A stretch of 28,041 bases of DNA, from NCBI GenBank assembly GCA_041663565.1, contig JBAYMJ010000017.1, positions 1 through 28,041 on the forward strand. The letters are read 5' to 3'. A model generated the notes under the pieces. That model was given only the letters and a program-made list of their open reading frames with translations. It made no database searches and was not told the DNA's origin. Numbering within the stretch: position 1 is the stretch's first letter; the number at the start of each line of letters is the position of its first letter. The stretch is from CAINOH01 sp041663565. GTDB lineage: Archaea; Micrarchaeota; Micrarchaeia; Norongarragalinales; CAINOH01. The translations under genes and the position numbers were made by a program. Shown piece after piece: positions 15,993-23,228 of this stretch.

Positions 15993-16073
15993 CCAACCAC
16001 AAAAACCTTATTAGGTATTCCCAATGGACTCAACAGTAAAAAGGCAATCCGACCAGAGTATTATCTCGGTTAT

Positions 16074-16145
16074 GCGGCTGTCGTCAAGTGGCTATGATGG
16101 GAGCTTCCCAAGCTCCAGGCCCGGGTTCGATTCCCGGCAGCCGCA
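16074..16145 (+). tRNA. tRNA-Gly (anticodon CCC)
   Basis: The 7-bp acceptor stem is GCGGCTG with CAGCCGC. The anticodon arm GGAGC-TTCCCAA-GCTCC gives anticodon CCC, and the T arm is CCGGG-TTCGATT-CCCGG. The discriminator is A, CCA is not encoded, and TTTTT follows. It is 72 nt long without intron. A TAAAAAGG box about 35 nt upstream may be its promoter. Confidence 0.95.
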
Positions 16146-16205
16146 CTTTTTCTTTCGTTCTAATCGTTTAAATTCGCCGGAACAGTTATCCGTCCAGTGA
16201 TTTTC

Positions 16206-17291
16206 ATGAAGTCGAACGACATCGTGCGCCGTTTCGAGACCGGGCTCAAGAACGCCAACGCGATAGGCGAGGGTTTTTCCAAGGAGCAGCAGCGGATGCT
16301 GCGTTCCGGCATCGCAAGCACGACCCGGATTGCCAAGGCGCCCCAGCGGATGCTGCGTTCCGGCATCGCAACGACCAAGAACATAGCGAGGACGTTTGCG
16401 AAGATGCTCAAGGCGCAGGACTTCGGAGGGCTGGACGACTTCTTCTTCGGTCGCGAGGCCCTGATTCCCGGCGGAAAGGAATACTGGTTCATCGACGTCG
16501 TTTCGACGCAGGGCGACAAGGCGCAGCTCGTGCTCACGTTCGGGTGCTCGGACGCAAAGGCCTCGGTGAACCGCCACGAAGCTTTCGGCGGCGATGTTGC
16601 CGCGGTAGGCTGGTTCTACTCGAGCAGCAAGAAGGTGTTCCTTGACAAGTCTGTTGCGCTTCAAAGCTCCAAGGGACTTCTAAAGACCGAAGCGTTCACG
16701 TTCTTCGGCAAGTATCCTTCCTATGATTTGGTAGTTGACGGGAAGACTCGCCTACACTTCACCAAGCCCAGGCAGGGCATTGTCTACGAGGCGCACCCGT
16801 GCACCGCAAAGGACCTCGGAGTGGGCCTCCTGAATATGTACCTAGACGCGAAGGGAACAATCGACGGCAAGCCGTTCAAGGGCGTGGGCTACGTGCAGAA
16901 AGTGGTAGTGGTCGCGCCGTTCATCCCCTGGAACTGGATGCGCGTGGTATTTCCGGACAAGTCGGTGCTTGACGTGTTCGTGGCAAGGCTCGGAGTCCAG
17001 GCCATGGAATACCGCGTCGTAAGCACCGGCATGTACCGGCTTGCTTCTGGGAAAACCTACAACCTGACTGGTTCGCGCTTCAAGAAGCTGGAAGGGGACA
17101 GGTGGCTGCTTGAAGGCGACGGCTTTGCCGCGTACCTCAGGACCTACGCGTTCAAGCCGTTCATGCTGAAGGGCCGCGGCGAGTTCCACTACGACGAGTA
17201 CCTTGTGGAGTGCACGGATTTCGTCTACAAAGGAAAGTCAATGCAGGGCGGAATCGGGATGATAGAGGACGCCTACGGGTTCATGATATAG
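16206..17291 (+). CDS. Lipocalin/CrtC-AttH-like protein with N-terminal tandem repeat
   Basis: A 361-residue protein that I cannot place firmly. The N-terminal ~65 residues contain an 18-residue direct repeat starting QRMLRSGIA. From about residue 80 it reads as a beta-rich fold: GGKEYWFIDVVSTQ, then VGWFYSS, GVGYVQKVVVVAPFIPWNWM, MEYRVVSTGMYRL and a closing FHYDEYLVE strand. A W/Y-F-I-D opening strand and a later W-N-W strand resemble the two-lobed lipocalin-like fold of CrtC/AttH and DUF2804 proteins, which handle hydrophobic or lipid molecules; this is a tentative match. No signal peptide or membrane helix is evident. The ATG at 16206 is chosen over GTG at 16197, since GTTTAAATTC at 16165-16174 predicts a transcript start near 16196. 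It converges on the CDF gene. Confidence 0.5.
   Translation: MKSNDIVRRFETGLKNANAIGEGFSKEQQRMLRSGIASTTRIAKAPQRMLRSGIATTKNIARTFAKMLKAQDFGGLDDFFFGREALIPGGKEYWFIDVVSTQGDKAQLVLTFGCSDAKASVNRHEAFGGDVAAVGWFYSSSKKVFLDKSVALQSSKGLLKTEAFTFFGKYPSYDLVVDGKTRLHFTKPRQGIVYEAHPCTAKDLGVGLLNMYLDAKGTIDGKPFKGVGYVQKVVVVAPFIPWNWMRVVFPDKSVLDVFVARLGVQAMEYRVVSTGMYRLASGKTYNLTGSRFKKLEGDRWLLEGDGFAAYLRTYAFKPFMLKGRGEFHYDEYLVECTDFVYKGKSMQGGIGMIEDAYGFMI
16290..16397 (+). repeat. Two-copy 54-bp tandem repeat inside the lipocalin-like gene
   Basis: The 28 bases starting CAGCGGATGCTGCG are identical at 16290-16317 and 16344-16371, exactly 54 bp (18 codons) apart. The remainder of each unit is diverged. It encodes two QRMLRSGIA(S/T)T helices. 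Perfect identity over half the unit points to a recent local duplication or gene conversion. Confidence 0.8.
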
Positions 17292-17332
17292 GCGGAAAAC
17301 AGCAGGCGCAAAATCAGGGGTTTGCCTTTTTC

Positions 17333-18205
17333 CTATTCCTTCTTTCCAACCTCTTCCTCGAAGGGCTCGACGTGGATGGTCACGTCCTTTACCCCCGGCA
17401 CCTGCTGGGTAATTCTGCCCTCCACCTTGTTCGCTATGGCGTGGGCCTTGCTCAGGCTCAGGTTGTCATCGACCAGGATGTGCATGTCCACGACGAGTTT
17501 CGAGCCCATGTGCCGCGTGCGGAGCTTGTGGTATCCCTTGATTTGGGGTTCCTTTGCAAGTATCGCCACGATTTTTTCAATCTCGTCATCCGTCGCGCCC
17601 TTGTCAAGCAGGACTCCAAGCGCCTTCATTCCTAGGTTGTAGGAGAGCCTGACCATGAACGCGGCGACTATGAGCGCGCCAATGGAGTCTCCCTGCGGAA
17701 AGCCCAGGTTTGCGCACACCAAGCCTATGATGACTGCGCTTGTGCTCCACAGGTCGCTTGTGAAGTGGTACGCGTCGGCTTCCAAAGCGACGCTTCCTTC
17801 CTTCTTGCTGACGTCATGCAGGAACTTTGCGATGAACCAGTCCGCTGCAAGCGCAATAAGCATCACCGCAATTCCAAGTTCAGACGACTCGATTGCCTGC
17901 GGGTGGTAGAGCCGCATCACCGCCTCGTAGGCCACCCATATTGCCGTTATGGCTATGAGTGCGGTCTGCAGCAGCGAGGAGAGGTTCTCGAACTTCTCGT
18001 GGCCGTACGGGTGCGTCTCATCCGGCGGCTGCTGCGCTTTGTAGATTCCGATGTAGGCAAAGCCGGATGCGATGAGGTCAAAGAGCGAGTGCAAAAATTC
18101 GGCGAAGATTCCGATGCTTCCTGTGAGGAGCCCGACTGCAAGCTTGGCCGCAGTGAGGAACACGTTCACGTAGATTGAGTAGGATGCTGCTTTCAGTTTT
18201 TCCAT
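17333..18205 (-). CDS. Cation diffusion facilitator (CDF) family metal transporter
   Basis: A 290-residue integral membrane exporter of divalent metals (Zn, Fe, Mn, Co or Cd) driven by proton exchange. About six membrane helices fall within the first 200 residues. The two-metal transport site is visible as H39-x3-D43 (HSLFD) in helix 2 and H147-x3-D151 (HFTSD) in helix 5, with HPYGHEKFE in the first cytosolic loop. The C-terminal ~85 residues form the ferredoxin-like cytosolic domain (RHMGSKLVVDMHILVDDNLSL, VTIHVEP) that senses metal and dimerises. The HxxxD pair in both helices fits zinc-type rather than manganese-type members, which use DxxxD. It has its own promoter with a GAAA-loop hairpin in the leader. 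Confidence 0.93.
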   Translation of the reverse strand: MEKLKAASYSIYVNVFLTAAKLAVGLLTGSIGIFAEFLHSLFDLIASGFAYIGIYKAQQPPDETHPYGHEKFENLSSLLQTALIAITAIWVAYEAVMRLYHPQAIESSELGIAVMLIALAADWFIAKFLHDVSKKEGSVALEADAYHFTSDLWSTSAVIIGLVCANLGFPQGDSIGALIVAAFMVRLSYNLGMKALGVLLDKGATDDEIEKIVAILAKEPQIKGYHKLRTRHMGSKLVVDMHILVDDNLSLSKAHAIANKVEGRITQQVPGVKDVTIHVEPFEEEVGKKE

Positions 18206-18226
18206 CTGTGTTGGTTACGGCACCGT

Positions 18227-18272
18227 TGCGCTTTCGCGCACGCTAATCATTTTCCCAGCCTTGCTTATAAGA
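18227..18272 (-). promoter_or_regulatory. CDF promoter with 5'-leader hairpin
   Basis: On the minus strand TTCTTATAAGC (18262-18272) is a TATA-like box. About 26 nt on, near 18240, the transcript should start directly with TGCGC-GAAA-GCGCA (18227-18240), a 5-bp hairpin capped by a GNRA tetraloop. About 21 nt then remain before the ATG at 18205. The hairpin is also a DNA palindrome and could be a metalloregulator operator; sequence alone does not decide. Confidence 0.4.
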
Positions 18273-18285
18273 ATCCTGTTTGCAC

Positions 18286-19332
18286 TCACACCGGGCAGCG
18301 TACCTTGTATTTTTTCGCCATCGCGGCCAGGTTCTCCACGTCGGCTTGTGAAAGTGGTATGCCTTCCTTTGCGCGCTTGCGGAAAGTCTCGTTCTGGATG
18401 TCGCCAGCAACGCGCACCTTCTCGATTCCGTCCGCAGCAGGCTCGTTTCGCAAGGCTTCAAGCAGTGCAGTCAGGTTCTCCTGGAAGCTCGCGCTGCCCG
18501 CAAATTTTTCCGGGTCTATTGCGAGGAAGAACTGGCCGTAGCCCCATGGCGTGTTCGCATCCTCCTGCTTTCTATTCTTCACGTTCGGGCCGAAAGGCAT
18601 CCCGCAGAGGCAGGCGCACAATATTTCAACAACCAGCGCAAGCCCGTAGCCTTTGTGGCCGCCGAACGGAAGGAACGCAACCGCCTTTGCCGGGTCGATG
18701 CACGGCTTGCCCTCGGCATCAACTGCCCATCCCGGCTCGAGCGTCTTGCCGCGCTCCCCGTAGCTCCTGACCGTATTCCGTGCGACTATGCTTGTCGCCA
18801 TGTCAAAGCAGAACGGCTCGCCATCCTTGCACGGTGCTGTAAAGCAAATAGGGTTCGTGCCTAGGAACGCCCGCCTTCCGCCGTACGGTATCACAAGCGG
18901 GTCGGTCTGCGAAAGCACGATTCCAACCATGCCGTTGCGTGCTGCAACAAGGCCGTAGATTGACGCAGCAGCAAAGTGGGTCGAGTTTTTGACGCACACC
19001 GCGCCGATGCCGGTTTTCTTTGCAAGCGCAACCGCCTTTTCCATCGCAAGCGTGCCAGCCGCCATGCCCGGTCCGTGGTCAGCATCAAGCACCCCGCTTG
19101 AGGCGCCGGTTTTTGTGAACGTAAACTTCGGCGTCGCGTTGACCTTGCCGCTTTCAAAGTCCTGCAGGTACATGGGCACAAGCCGGACGCCGTGCGAGTC
19201 AACTCCCCGAAGTGACGTTTCGACGATGCCCGCCACAATGGGCGCGCGGGTTTTTTTCGGCACGCCCGCCTTTGCAAGTACCTTTGAAAGAAAGCCCGCG
19301 ATTTCCTGCGACGATATGAAAACGTCCTGCAT
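18286..19332 (-). CDS. Ldh2-family malate/L-lactate/sulfolactate-type dehydrogenase
   Basis: A 348-residue NAD(P)-dependent dehydrogenase of the Ldh2/MDH2 family, which oxidises or reduces a 2-hydroxy acid (malate, lactate, sulfolactate, ureidoglycolate and relatives) and is unrelated to the Rossmann malate dehydrogenases. Family landmarks: RGVDSHGVRLVPMY near the N-terminus, KNSTHFAAASIYG with the catalytic-region His, GTNPICFTAP, the DMATSIVA segment and GGHKGYGLALVVEI. The substrate cannot be assigned. The ATG at 19332 is chosen over the in-frame ATG at 19356 because a CATAAAAA box sits right at the latter, and transcription should begin only about 26 nt later, near 19334. The transcript would thus be nearly leaderless. 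Confidence 0.88.
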   Translation of the reverse strand: MQDVFISSQEIAGFLSKVLAKAGVPKKTRAPIVAGIVETSLRGVDSHGVRLVPMYLQDFESGKVNATPKFTFTKTGASSGVLDADHGPGMAAGTLAMEKAVALAKKTGIGAVCVKNSTHFAAASIYGLVAARNGMVGIVLSQTDPLVIPYGGRRAFLGTNPICFTAPCKDGEPFCFDMATSIVARNTVRSYGERGKTLEPGWAVDAEGKPCIDPAKAVAFLPFGGHKGYGLALVVEILCACLCGMPFGPNVKNRKQEDANTPWGYGQFFLAIDPEKFAGSASFQENLTALLEALRNEPAADGIEKVRVAGDIQNETFRKRAKEGIPLSQADVENLAAMAKKYKVRCPV

Positions 19333-19353
19333 AGGTTGTACTAGGTCACCCAA

Positions 19354-19364
19354 CATTTTTATGC
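19354..19364 (-). promoter_or_regulatory. TATA-like box for the Ldh2-family gene
   Basis: GCATAAAAATG on the minus strand lies about 26 nt before 19334-19332. It overlaps the most upstream ATG, which argues against that ATG as the start codon. Confidence 0.45.
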
Positions 19365-19425
19365 AGAAACCCGCTCTTAACCGACGATTATTCGTGACTG
19401 CCTGGCGCCCTTTTTCCGCAGCGGC

Positions 19426-20682
19426 TTACTTTACAAAGAATACGTATACTAGCCACGAAAGGAACGCGCACGCGCCGGCAACAAGCGTGGGCACTTCCAC
19501 TCCCCACTGCACGATGACTCCGGCAATCAGGGGCGGTATAGCCATCGCAAGCGAGGAGACGGACTGGCTCATTCCCATGACCTCGCCCTGCTCGTCGTCG
19601 CGCGCCATGTTGGACACCGACGCGTTGTACGTGGGCATGGTCAGGCCGTTGGATATTGCCATGAACGGCATTATCAGGTAAAGCATCCACGCCTCGGTGG
19701 GCAAGAGCATCGCGGGAATCGTGATTGCAAGCCCCAGTATCGACACCTTAAGGACCTGCCTGGGAGTGAAGCGCTTGAGCACTGGCCCGATTATTGCCAT
19801 CTGCGTGAGCACTATCCAGAAACCCATGTACGCAAACATCATGCCCATCTGCGCAGACGTATAGCCGAACTTGATGCTCATGTACACGAGAAAGAACGAA
19901 GTGTAGAAGTTGAAACCCAGCCCGAACAGGAAGTAAACGGTGAAAAGCGCGCGAAGGGTGGGCGACGAGAGCGCCTTGGCAAACTGCTTGGCGCCGGTAA
20001 GCAGGCTGATTTTGGCGTGCACCGGCTCCTTCAGGGTCTCTTTGAACCGCAGGCGCAAAAAAAGCAGGTTCGCCGCAGTGAGGACTGCCGCGAATGCGAA
20101 CGGCGTCCAGTACGCGAACCAGCTCACCATGTTCGAGTCGGCAAGCACGCCGCCGATGAATGGCCCGATTATGAACCCCAGCCCGAATGCGGTGCCCACT
20201 ATGCCGAAGTTCCTTGCCTTGGTCTCCCTGGTGCTGATGTCGGCAACAGCAGACATCGCAACCGCGATGCTTCCGCCGGTCAGGCCCGCAAGGATGCGCG
20301 CGGCAAAGAGCAGCGGCAGGTTCTTGGTTATTATTCCAAGAGCGAAAAGCACGTAGCTTGCAAGCCCGCCTGCAAGGCACACCGCAAGTATTTTCTTGCG
20401 TCCGTGCTTGTCCGAAAGAAGGCCCAGAACAGGCGCTGCGAAGAACTGCGCAAGAGGGTACACCATCAGCAGGAGCCCGATGAGGAACTCGCGGTCACCG
20501 AGGCTTGTTGACGCGGGCAGGAACGCGTGCTCTCCCGTGTCAAGCATCATCGGCGTCTCGACCGGCATGAGTATGGTGAATCCTAAAAGGTCGAGGAACA
20601 CCACGAAGAAAATTATTAGGAGCGAAGCTCCCTGCTGCTTGGAAGCGGCCGGCGTCTCAGAGATGGTCTTTGCTGGAGTCAT
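19426..20682 (-). CDS. Major facilitator superfamily transporter (TetA-like drug/metabolite exporter)
   Basis: A 418-residue protein with twelve predicted membrane helices. Motif A between helices 2 and 3 is intact (GLLSDKHGRKKI), and the helix-4 region has AARILAGLTGGSIAVAMSAVADI, typical of drug:H+ antiporters of the TetA type. Helices 6 and 7 are separated by a longer cytosolic loop. The ATG at 20682 (MTPAKTISETPAAS) is preferred: a longer frame reaching TTG at 20763 would put coding sequence over the likely TATA box. The substrate is unknown; export of a small organic molecule is the family default. It lies between two minus-strand units and probably has its own promoter. Confidence 0.88.
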   Translation of the reverse strand: MTPAKTISETPAASKQQGASLLIIFFVVFLDLLGFTILMPVETPMMLDTGEHAFLPASTSLGDREFLIGLLLMVYPLAQFFAAPVLGLLSDKHGRKKILAVCLAGGLASYVLFALGIITKNLPLLFAARILAGLTGGSIAVAMSAVADISTRETKARNFGIVGTAFGLGFIIGPFIGGVLADSNMVSWFAYWTPFAFAAVLTAANLLFLRLRFKETLKEPVHAKISLLTGAKQFAKALSSPTLRALFTVYFLFGLGFNFYTSFFLVYMSIKFGYTSAQMGMMFAYMGFWIVLTQMAIIGPVLKRFTPRQVLKVSILGLAITIPAMLLPTEAWMLYLIMPFMAISNGLTMPTYNASVSNMARDDEQGEVMGMSQSVSSLAMAIPPLIAGVIVQWGVEVPTLVAGACAFLSWLVYVFFVK

Positions 20683-20742
20683 AGCAATCACGTTCGCCGC
20701 GGCAACAAAACAACGCCGCGACAGGAAAGTATTCTGCACGCC

Positions 20743-20756
20743 GGGGTTTAAGCCCC
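20743..20756 (-). promoter_or_regulatory. Palindromic BRE/TATA element for the MFS gene
   Basis: GGGGTTTAAGCCCC is a palindrome apart from one G-T pair. On the minus strand it reads as GGGGCTTAAACC, a BRE plus TATA-like sequence, about 26 nt before a predicted start near 20722. A dyad right on the TATA box is where an archaeal repressor could block TBP/TFB. Confidence 0.35.
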
Positions 20757-20781
20757 TTTCCAATTAATTTTTCCGGTGAAC

Positions 20782-21015
20782 CTATTTTATCTTCAGGTAG
20801 ACCGCAGCGGACGCCACCAGCACCAGGATGTTCCCGATTGCAGTGTCCGTCAATGCGCCGACGTTGAACCCGTCAAACACCAGTATTGCAACGCCCAGGC
20901 AGTTGACGAGGACGAATTTCTTCTGTATCGACTTGTCCTTGCCCTTCATTGCATAGTACTGTATCGCCCAGCCTGCCGTAATCAGCAAAAGCCCGGCGAT
21001 TGTCATGTAACCCAT
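20782..21015 (-). CDS. Small three-helix membrane protein, unknown
   Basis: A 77-residue protein with three hydrophobic stretches, about residues 4-20 (TIAGLLLITAGWAIQYY), 33-50 (KFVLVNCLGVAILVFDGF) and 56-74 (LTDTAIGNILVLVASAAVYL). They are separated by a Lys-rich loop (KGKDKSIQKK) that should face the cytosol. I do not recognise a family. GTGAG eight bases before the ATG is a suitable ribosome-binding site. It follows the three-repeat protein by 39 nt on the same strand, so the two may be co-transcribed. Confidence 0.65.
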   Translation of the reverse strand: MGYMTIAGLLLITAGWAIQYYAMKGKDKSIQKKFVLVNCLGVAILVFDGFNVGALTDTAIGNILVLVASAAVYLKIK

Positions 21016-21054
21016 TTATCTCACGCTCCCGTTTTCTTCGATTCCGTAAAAACG

Positions 21055-22149
21055 TCATCTTCGCAGCCGCGCCGCCTTTGCCGTCCGCGGCCTGTTGTGG
21101 GCCTTTCCGCTCCAGGCGTTGTTGAGCCCCTCAAAGGGTTTCTTGCCCAGCATCCTCTCAGCCCTGCTGTAAGCCTGCCGTGCGTCTTCCCCTTTCGTCC
21201 AGTCCTGCCTGCGCGCCTGCCTAGCAAGACGCAGGAGCTTGTTGCGCGTGATGCCCCCCGTCTCCTCAAGCCGCGGGTTGGACGCGTGGAACAGGAGCTT
21301 GTTTATGTAGGCGTTCCTGCAGCTCTCAAAGTCGGCCGGCTTTGCCGGGAACCTTGCAAGCTTTGGGCTGTGCAGCTGCGCAGCGGTCGTCGGGTGGTTT
21401 AGCGCGTCCGCAAGCGCCTCGCGGCTGTCCGTGATGCCTGCGTGGCTTGCAAGCTGGGGCGCGGGTCCGTGCTCAGAAAACCCGTTGCCCGTGGGCCTTG
21501 CGGGCTGGCCGAACAATGTACTGCCATGGGCGTAGATTGCCTCAAGCTCCTCCGGCCTCTCCCAGTCCGCGGCTTTTGCCCAGTCGTAAAGGTGCGTTAT
21601 CGCGTCCTTGCTTATTTCGTTCTTGTGCCTTTCGTGTTCCTGCATCACTGTCGAAAGCCCGTGCCTGAATTCATATCCGAACTGCGTCAGTTTTTTTGCG
21701 TCCTTTTCCTGCGGCCGCTTGGCCGCATGGTTTGCGCTAATTGCTTTGTTTACCGGCTTGAATATGTCCTTGAAAAGCGTGGCCTTGCCGTTCCTGTTCA
21801 GGCAACTCTCGCAGCGGTTGTCAACCCCCCTGATGCCCAGCATACGCACCATCCCGTAAAGGGCGTTGACCTTTTCCGGCGAGTCCCACGCCTGTCCGGC
21901 AGCCACGTTGGCGATTTCGTAGAAGTTGCTTTTGGTTATGCCTCCGGTCTCCTCGGTGATTTGCTCCGCGGCGGCCCGCATCCTCTTGACGAAGTCCTGC
22001 CGGAGTCCCTCCAGGGCATCCCGCTCCTCCTTGCTTTTAGGCTTGCCCTTCTGCAGCCTACCATACGCCGCAAACAGCGGGTTGCAATGATCCTGGAACA
22101 GGCCGAGGCTTACCGTGTACTTTGTCTGGCCGGTTGTCTCTGTTGGCAT
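21055..22149 (-). CDS. Unrecognised protein with three internal ~60-residue repeats
   Basis: A 364-residue soluble protein. Three copies of one unit can be aligned by eye: residues 50-108 (core EETGGITKSNFYEIA, then W88, ALY and LGIR), 160-215 (core KNEISKDAITHLYDWA, then W196, AIY and LFGQ) and 278-338 (core EETGGITRNKLLRLA, then W317, AY and MLGKK). Each copy has a short helix, a G-I-T turn, a second helix, a tryptophan, an E-x-x-x-A-x-Y helix and L-G. The first copy is followed by CESC, a possible metal knuckle. The C-terminus is very basic (RPRTAKAARLRR), suggesting nucleic-acid contact. No known family is recognised. It lies just past the 3' end of tRNA-Asn, a common landing spot for mobile DNA, but its G+C-rich codons match the host. 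Confidence 0.75.
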   Translation of the reverse strand: MPTETTGQTKYTVSLGLFQDHCNPLFAAYGRLQKGKPKSKEERDALEGLRQDFVKRMRAAAEQITEETGGITKSNFYEIANVAAGQAWDSPEKVNALYGMVRMLGIRGVDNRCESCLNRNGKATLFKDIFKPVNKAISANHAAKRPQEKDAKKLTQFGYEFRHGLSTVMQEHERHKNEISKDAITHLYDWAKAADWERPEELEAIYAHGSTLFGQPARPTGNGFSEHGPAPQLASHAGITDSREALADALNHPTTAAQLHSPKLARFPAKPADFESCRNAYINKLLFHASNPRLEETGGITRNKLLRLARQARRQDWTKGEDARQAYSRAERMLGKKPFEGLNNAWSGKAHNRPRTAKAARLRR

Positions 22150-22226
22150 ACCATATCAAAAGCATCATTGCATCATTCAAGTTAAATGCCTGAGTCTGGC
22201 CGTGCTTTTGCTTGGGGAGGAAAAAG

Positions 22227-22299
22227 CGCCTTGAACAGGACTCGAACCTGTGACCTGCTGATTAACAGTCAGCCGCTCTACCAACTGAGCTATCAAGGC
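22227..22299 (-). tRNA. tRNA-Asn (anticodon GUU)
   Basis: On the minus strand the acceptor stem is GCCTTGA with TCAAGGC. The D arm is AGCTCAGTTGGTAGAGC, the anticodon arm GCTGA-CTGTTAA-TCAGC (anticodon GTT), and the T arm ACAGG-TTCGAGT-CCTGT. The discriminator is G, CCA is not encoded, and a T-run follows. The stop codon of the small gene at 22293-22523 overlaps its first bases. Confidence 0.95.
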
Positions 22300-22523
22300 A
22301 TTTGACCATTAGAGATGTTGGAAGAATTCTTTTGTGCCTGAAGGGCTTTAAACTCTACGTCAATCTGCTTGCGGAGCAACTGTTGGGCAATTTCGGGCGC
22401 ATCATAGTACTTGTATGCATCGTTCCGTTGCTTCAGTTCAAGAATTGTCGCAACTACAGGCTGCGCGAGAGTCATTTTTATTGACCGGGCTGCATCGGGA
22501 CTTTTTATAGGGTATCTGGACAT
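22293..22523 (-). CDS. Small protein at element edge, unknown
   Basis: A 76-residue protein, MSRYPIKSPDAARSI at the start, then a helical LAQPVVATILELKQRNDAY, a short APEIAQQLLRKQID helix and a Gln/Asn-rich end. The amphipathic helices would suit a small DNA-binding or dimerising regulator, but there is no clear motif. GGTGAG lies six bases before the ATG. It diverges from the main operon, as early repressors often do. Its stop codon lies inside the tRNA-Asn gene, a tight junction that may reflect an integration event. Confidence 0.55.
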   Translation of the reverse strand: MSRYPIKSPDAARSIKMTLAQPVVATILELKQRNDAYKYYDAPEIAQQLLRKQIDVEFKALQAQKNSSNISNGQMP

Positions 22524-22616
22524 TTTTGGCTCACCGCAGATATTATGCTACGAAAGCATTATAACCATAATAGAAAGGCTTAAATATGAAGGAAAATTAA
22601 GGCCTACGGTGAACTT
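22524..22616. promoter_or_regulatory. Divergent promoter region of the element
   Basis: Plus strand: AGAAAGG followed by CTTAAATAT (22572-22587) is a good BRE plus TATA element, predicting a start near 22609-22613 for the long operon. Minus strand: TTATAATG (22557-22564) predicts a start near 22534 for the small divergent gene, just before its GGTGAG site. ATGCT-ACGAA-AGCAT (22545-22559) is a short dyad between the two and a candidate repressor site. Confidence 0.5.
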
Positions 22617-22727
22617 ATGCGGCAGGTTTTGAACACTTTTTTGCCTTGGGAAAGCTCCGGCTCCGCTTCTAGTTGCGCTGCAATTGGTTCACCAGCGGGG
22701 CCGAAGCCCCAAAAGGAGGTCTTTTGA
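22617..22727 (+). CDS. Possible 36-codon leader ORF
   Basis: An ATG a few bases after the predicted transcript start opens 36 codons (MRQVLNTFLPWES...PQKEVF). Its TGA is directly followed by the ATG of the next gene. The same stretch can fold into several hairpins and carries the ribosome-binding site of that next gene, so it may be an untranslated structured leader. If translated, it would couple expression of the operon. The peptide has no recognisable features apart from a short hydrophobic start. Confidence 0.3.
   Translation: MRQVLNTFLPWESSGSASSCAAIGSPAGPKPQKEVF
22697..22725 (+). promoter_or_regulatory. Ribosome-binding site presented in a hairpin loop
   Basis: GGGGC-CGAA-GCCCC (22697-22710) is directly followed by AAAAG-GAGGT-CTTTT (22711-22725), in which the Shine-Dalgarno core GGAGGT (22715-22720) lies mostly in the loop. 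The ATG at 22728 follows two bases later. Two stacked hairpins at this point could set or switch translation of the first operon gene. Confidence 0.45.
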
Positions 22728-22874
22728 ATGAAAATCGAAATATCAAGCTGCACGTACGCCGAAGTTTTGCGTTTAATTGCAAAACTCGAAAAGGCCGGCT
22801 TCGACACTGAGAAGGCGTGCGTCTTTGTGGGTGGAACGATTTCCGATGCAAACGTCCTGCTTACCGGCCTCTAG
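22728..22874 (+). CDS. Small 48-residue protein, unknown
   Basis: Begins MKIEISSCTYAEVLRLIAKL and ends ISDANVLLTGL. The N-terminal strand and the following helix resemble a small alpha/beta regulator, but no family is recognised. The start is firmly fixed by a full GGAGGT site seven bases before the ATG. It is followed closely by the next small gene in the operon. Codon use favours common host codons, which supports real coding despite the short length. Confidence 0.5.
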   Translation: MKIEISSCTYAEVLRLIAKLEKAGFDTEKACVFVGGTISDANVLLTGL

Positions 22875-22884
22875 GGTGCTTGCC

Positions 22885-23040
22885 ATGATGCGAAACGAGA
22901 AGGACGTCAAGGCAAAACGCGCACTCCTGCGCGGAATGGCGCGGGTCGCTGACGAGAACGAGGAGCGCAACTCCGCCCAAATTATGCGCCTTAAGGCGGA
23001 CGCCCTGGACTGGGTGCTCTGCTCAGTCGGCCAAATCTGA
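22885..23040 (+). CDS. Small 51-residue basic helical protein, unknown
   Basis: MMRNEKDVKAKRALLRGM, then a charged helix with ADENEERNSAQIMRLKADAL and the end WVLCSVGQI. It is almost entirely helical by composition, with many Lys, Arg and Glu. The frame is open further upstream, but there it overlaps the preceding gene in another frame, so the ATG at 22885 is preferred; a GTG at 22876 is also possible. Function unknown; part of the tightly packed early operon. Confidence 0.5.
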   Translation: MMRNEKDVKAKRALLRGMARVADENEERNSAQIMRLKADALDWVLCSVGQI

Positions 23041-23054
23041 ACTGGTGACTGCTG

Positions 23055-23228
23055 ATGACCGATTCAAGCTCATTGACCTGCAACGGATGCGATGCAAGCT
23101 GTCTCAAGTGCACGGCGGAACAGTTTGACAAGCGAAAAAAGCGCTGCTGTCTGAACTGCGACTGCCAAAAGCAGGTGAGATTTCTAGCAGACTGTTACGC
23201 GGCGCAGCCGCCTATTGGTGTTCCCTGA
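23055..23228 (+). CDS. Small Cys-rich zinc-binding protein, 57 residues
   Basis: MTDSSSLTCNGCDASCLKC, a Lys/Arg-rich middle (FDKRKKR) and CCLNCDCQKQ. With a further Cys near residue 47, there are nine cysteines, enough for two zinc knuckles. Such small treble-clef or zinc-ribbon proteins are common in archaeal viruses and usually bind DNA, RNA or a host protein. GGTGAC six bases before the ATG sets the start. The TGA shares its A with the next ATG (TGATG), so translation is coupled to the RHH protein. Confidence 0.6.
   Translation: MTDSSSLTCNGCDASCLKCTAEQFDKRKKRCCLNCDCQKQVRFLADCYAAQPPIGVP

Noticed and set aside
22227..22299. tRNA-Asn as a proven integration site
   Set aside because: No second copy of its 3' part lies in the window, and its 3' end faces left, away from the virus-like genes. 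It is reported only as the visible boundary of the change in gene style.
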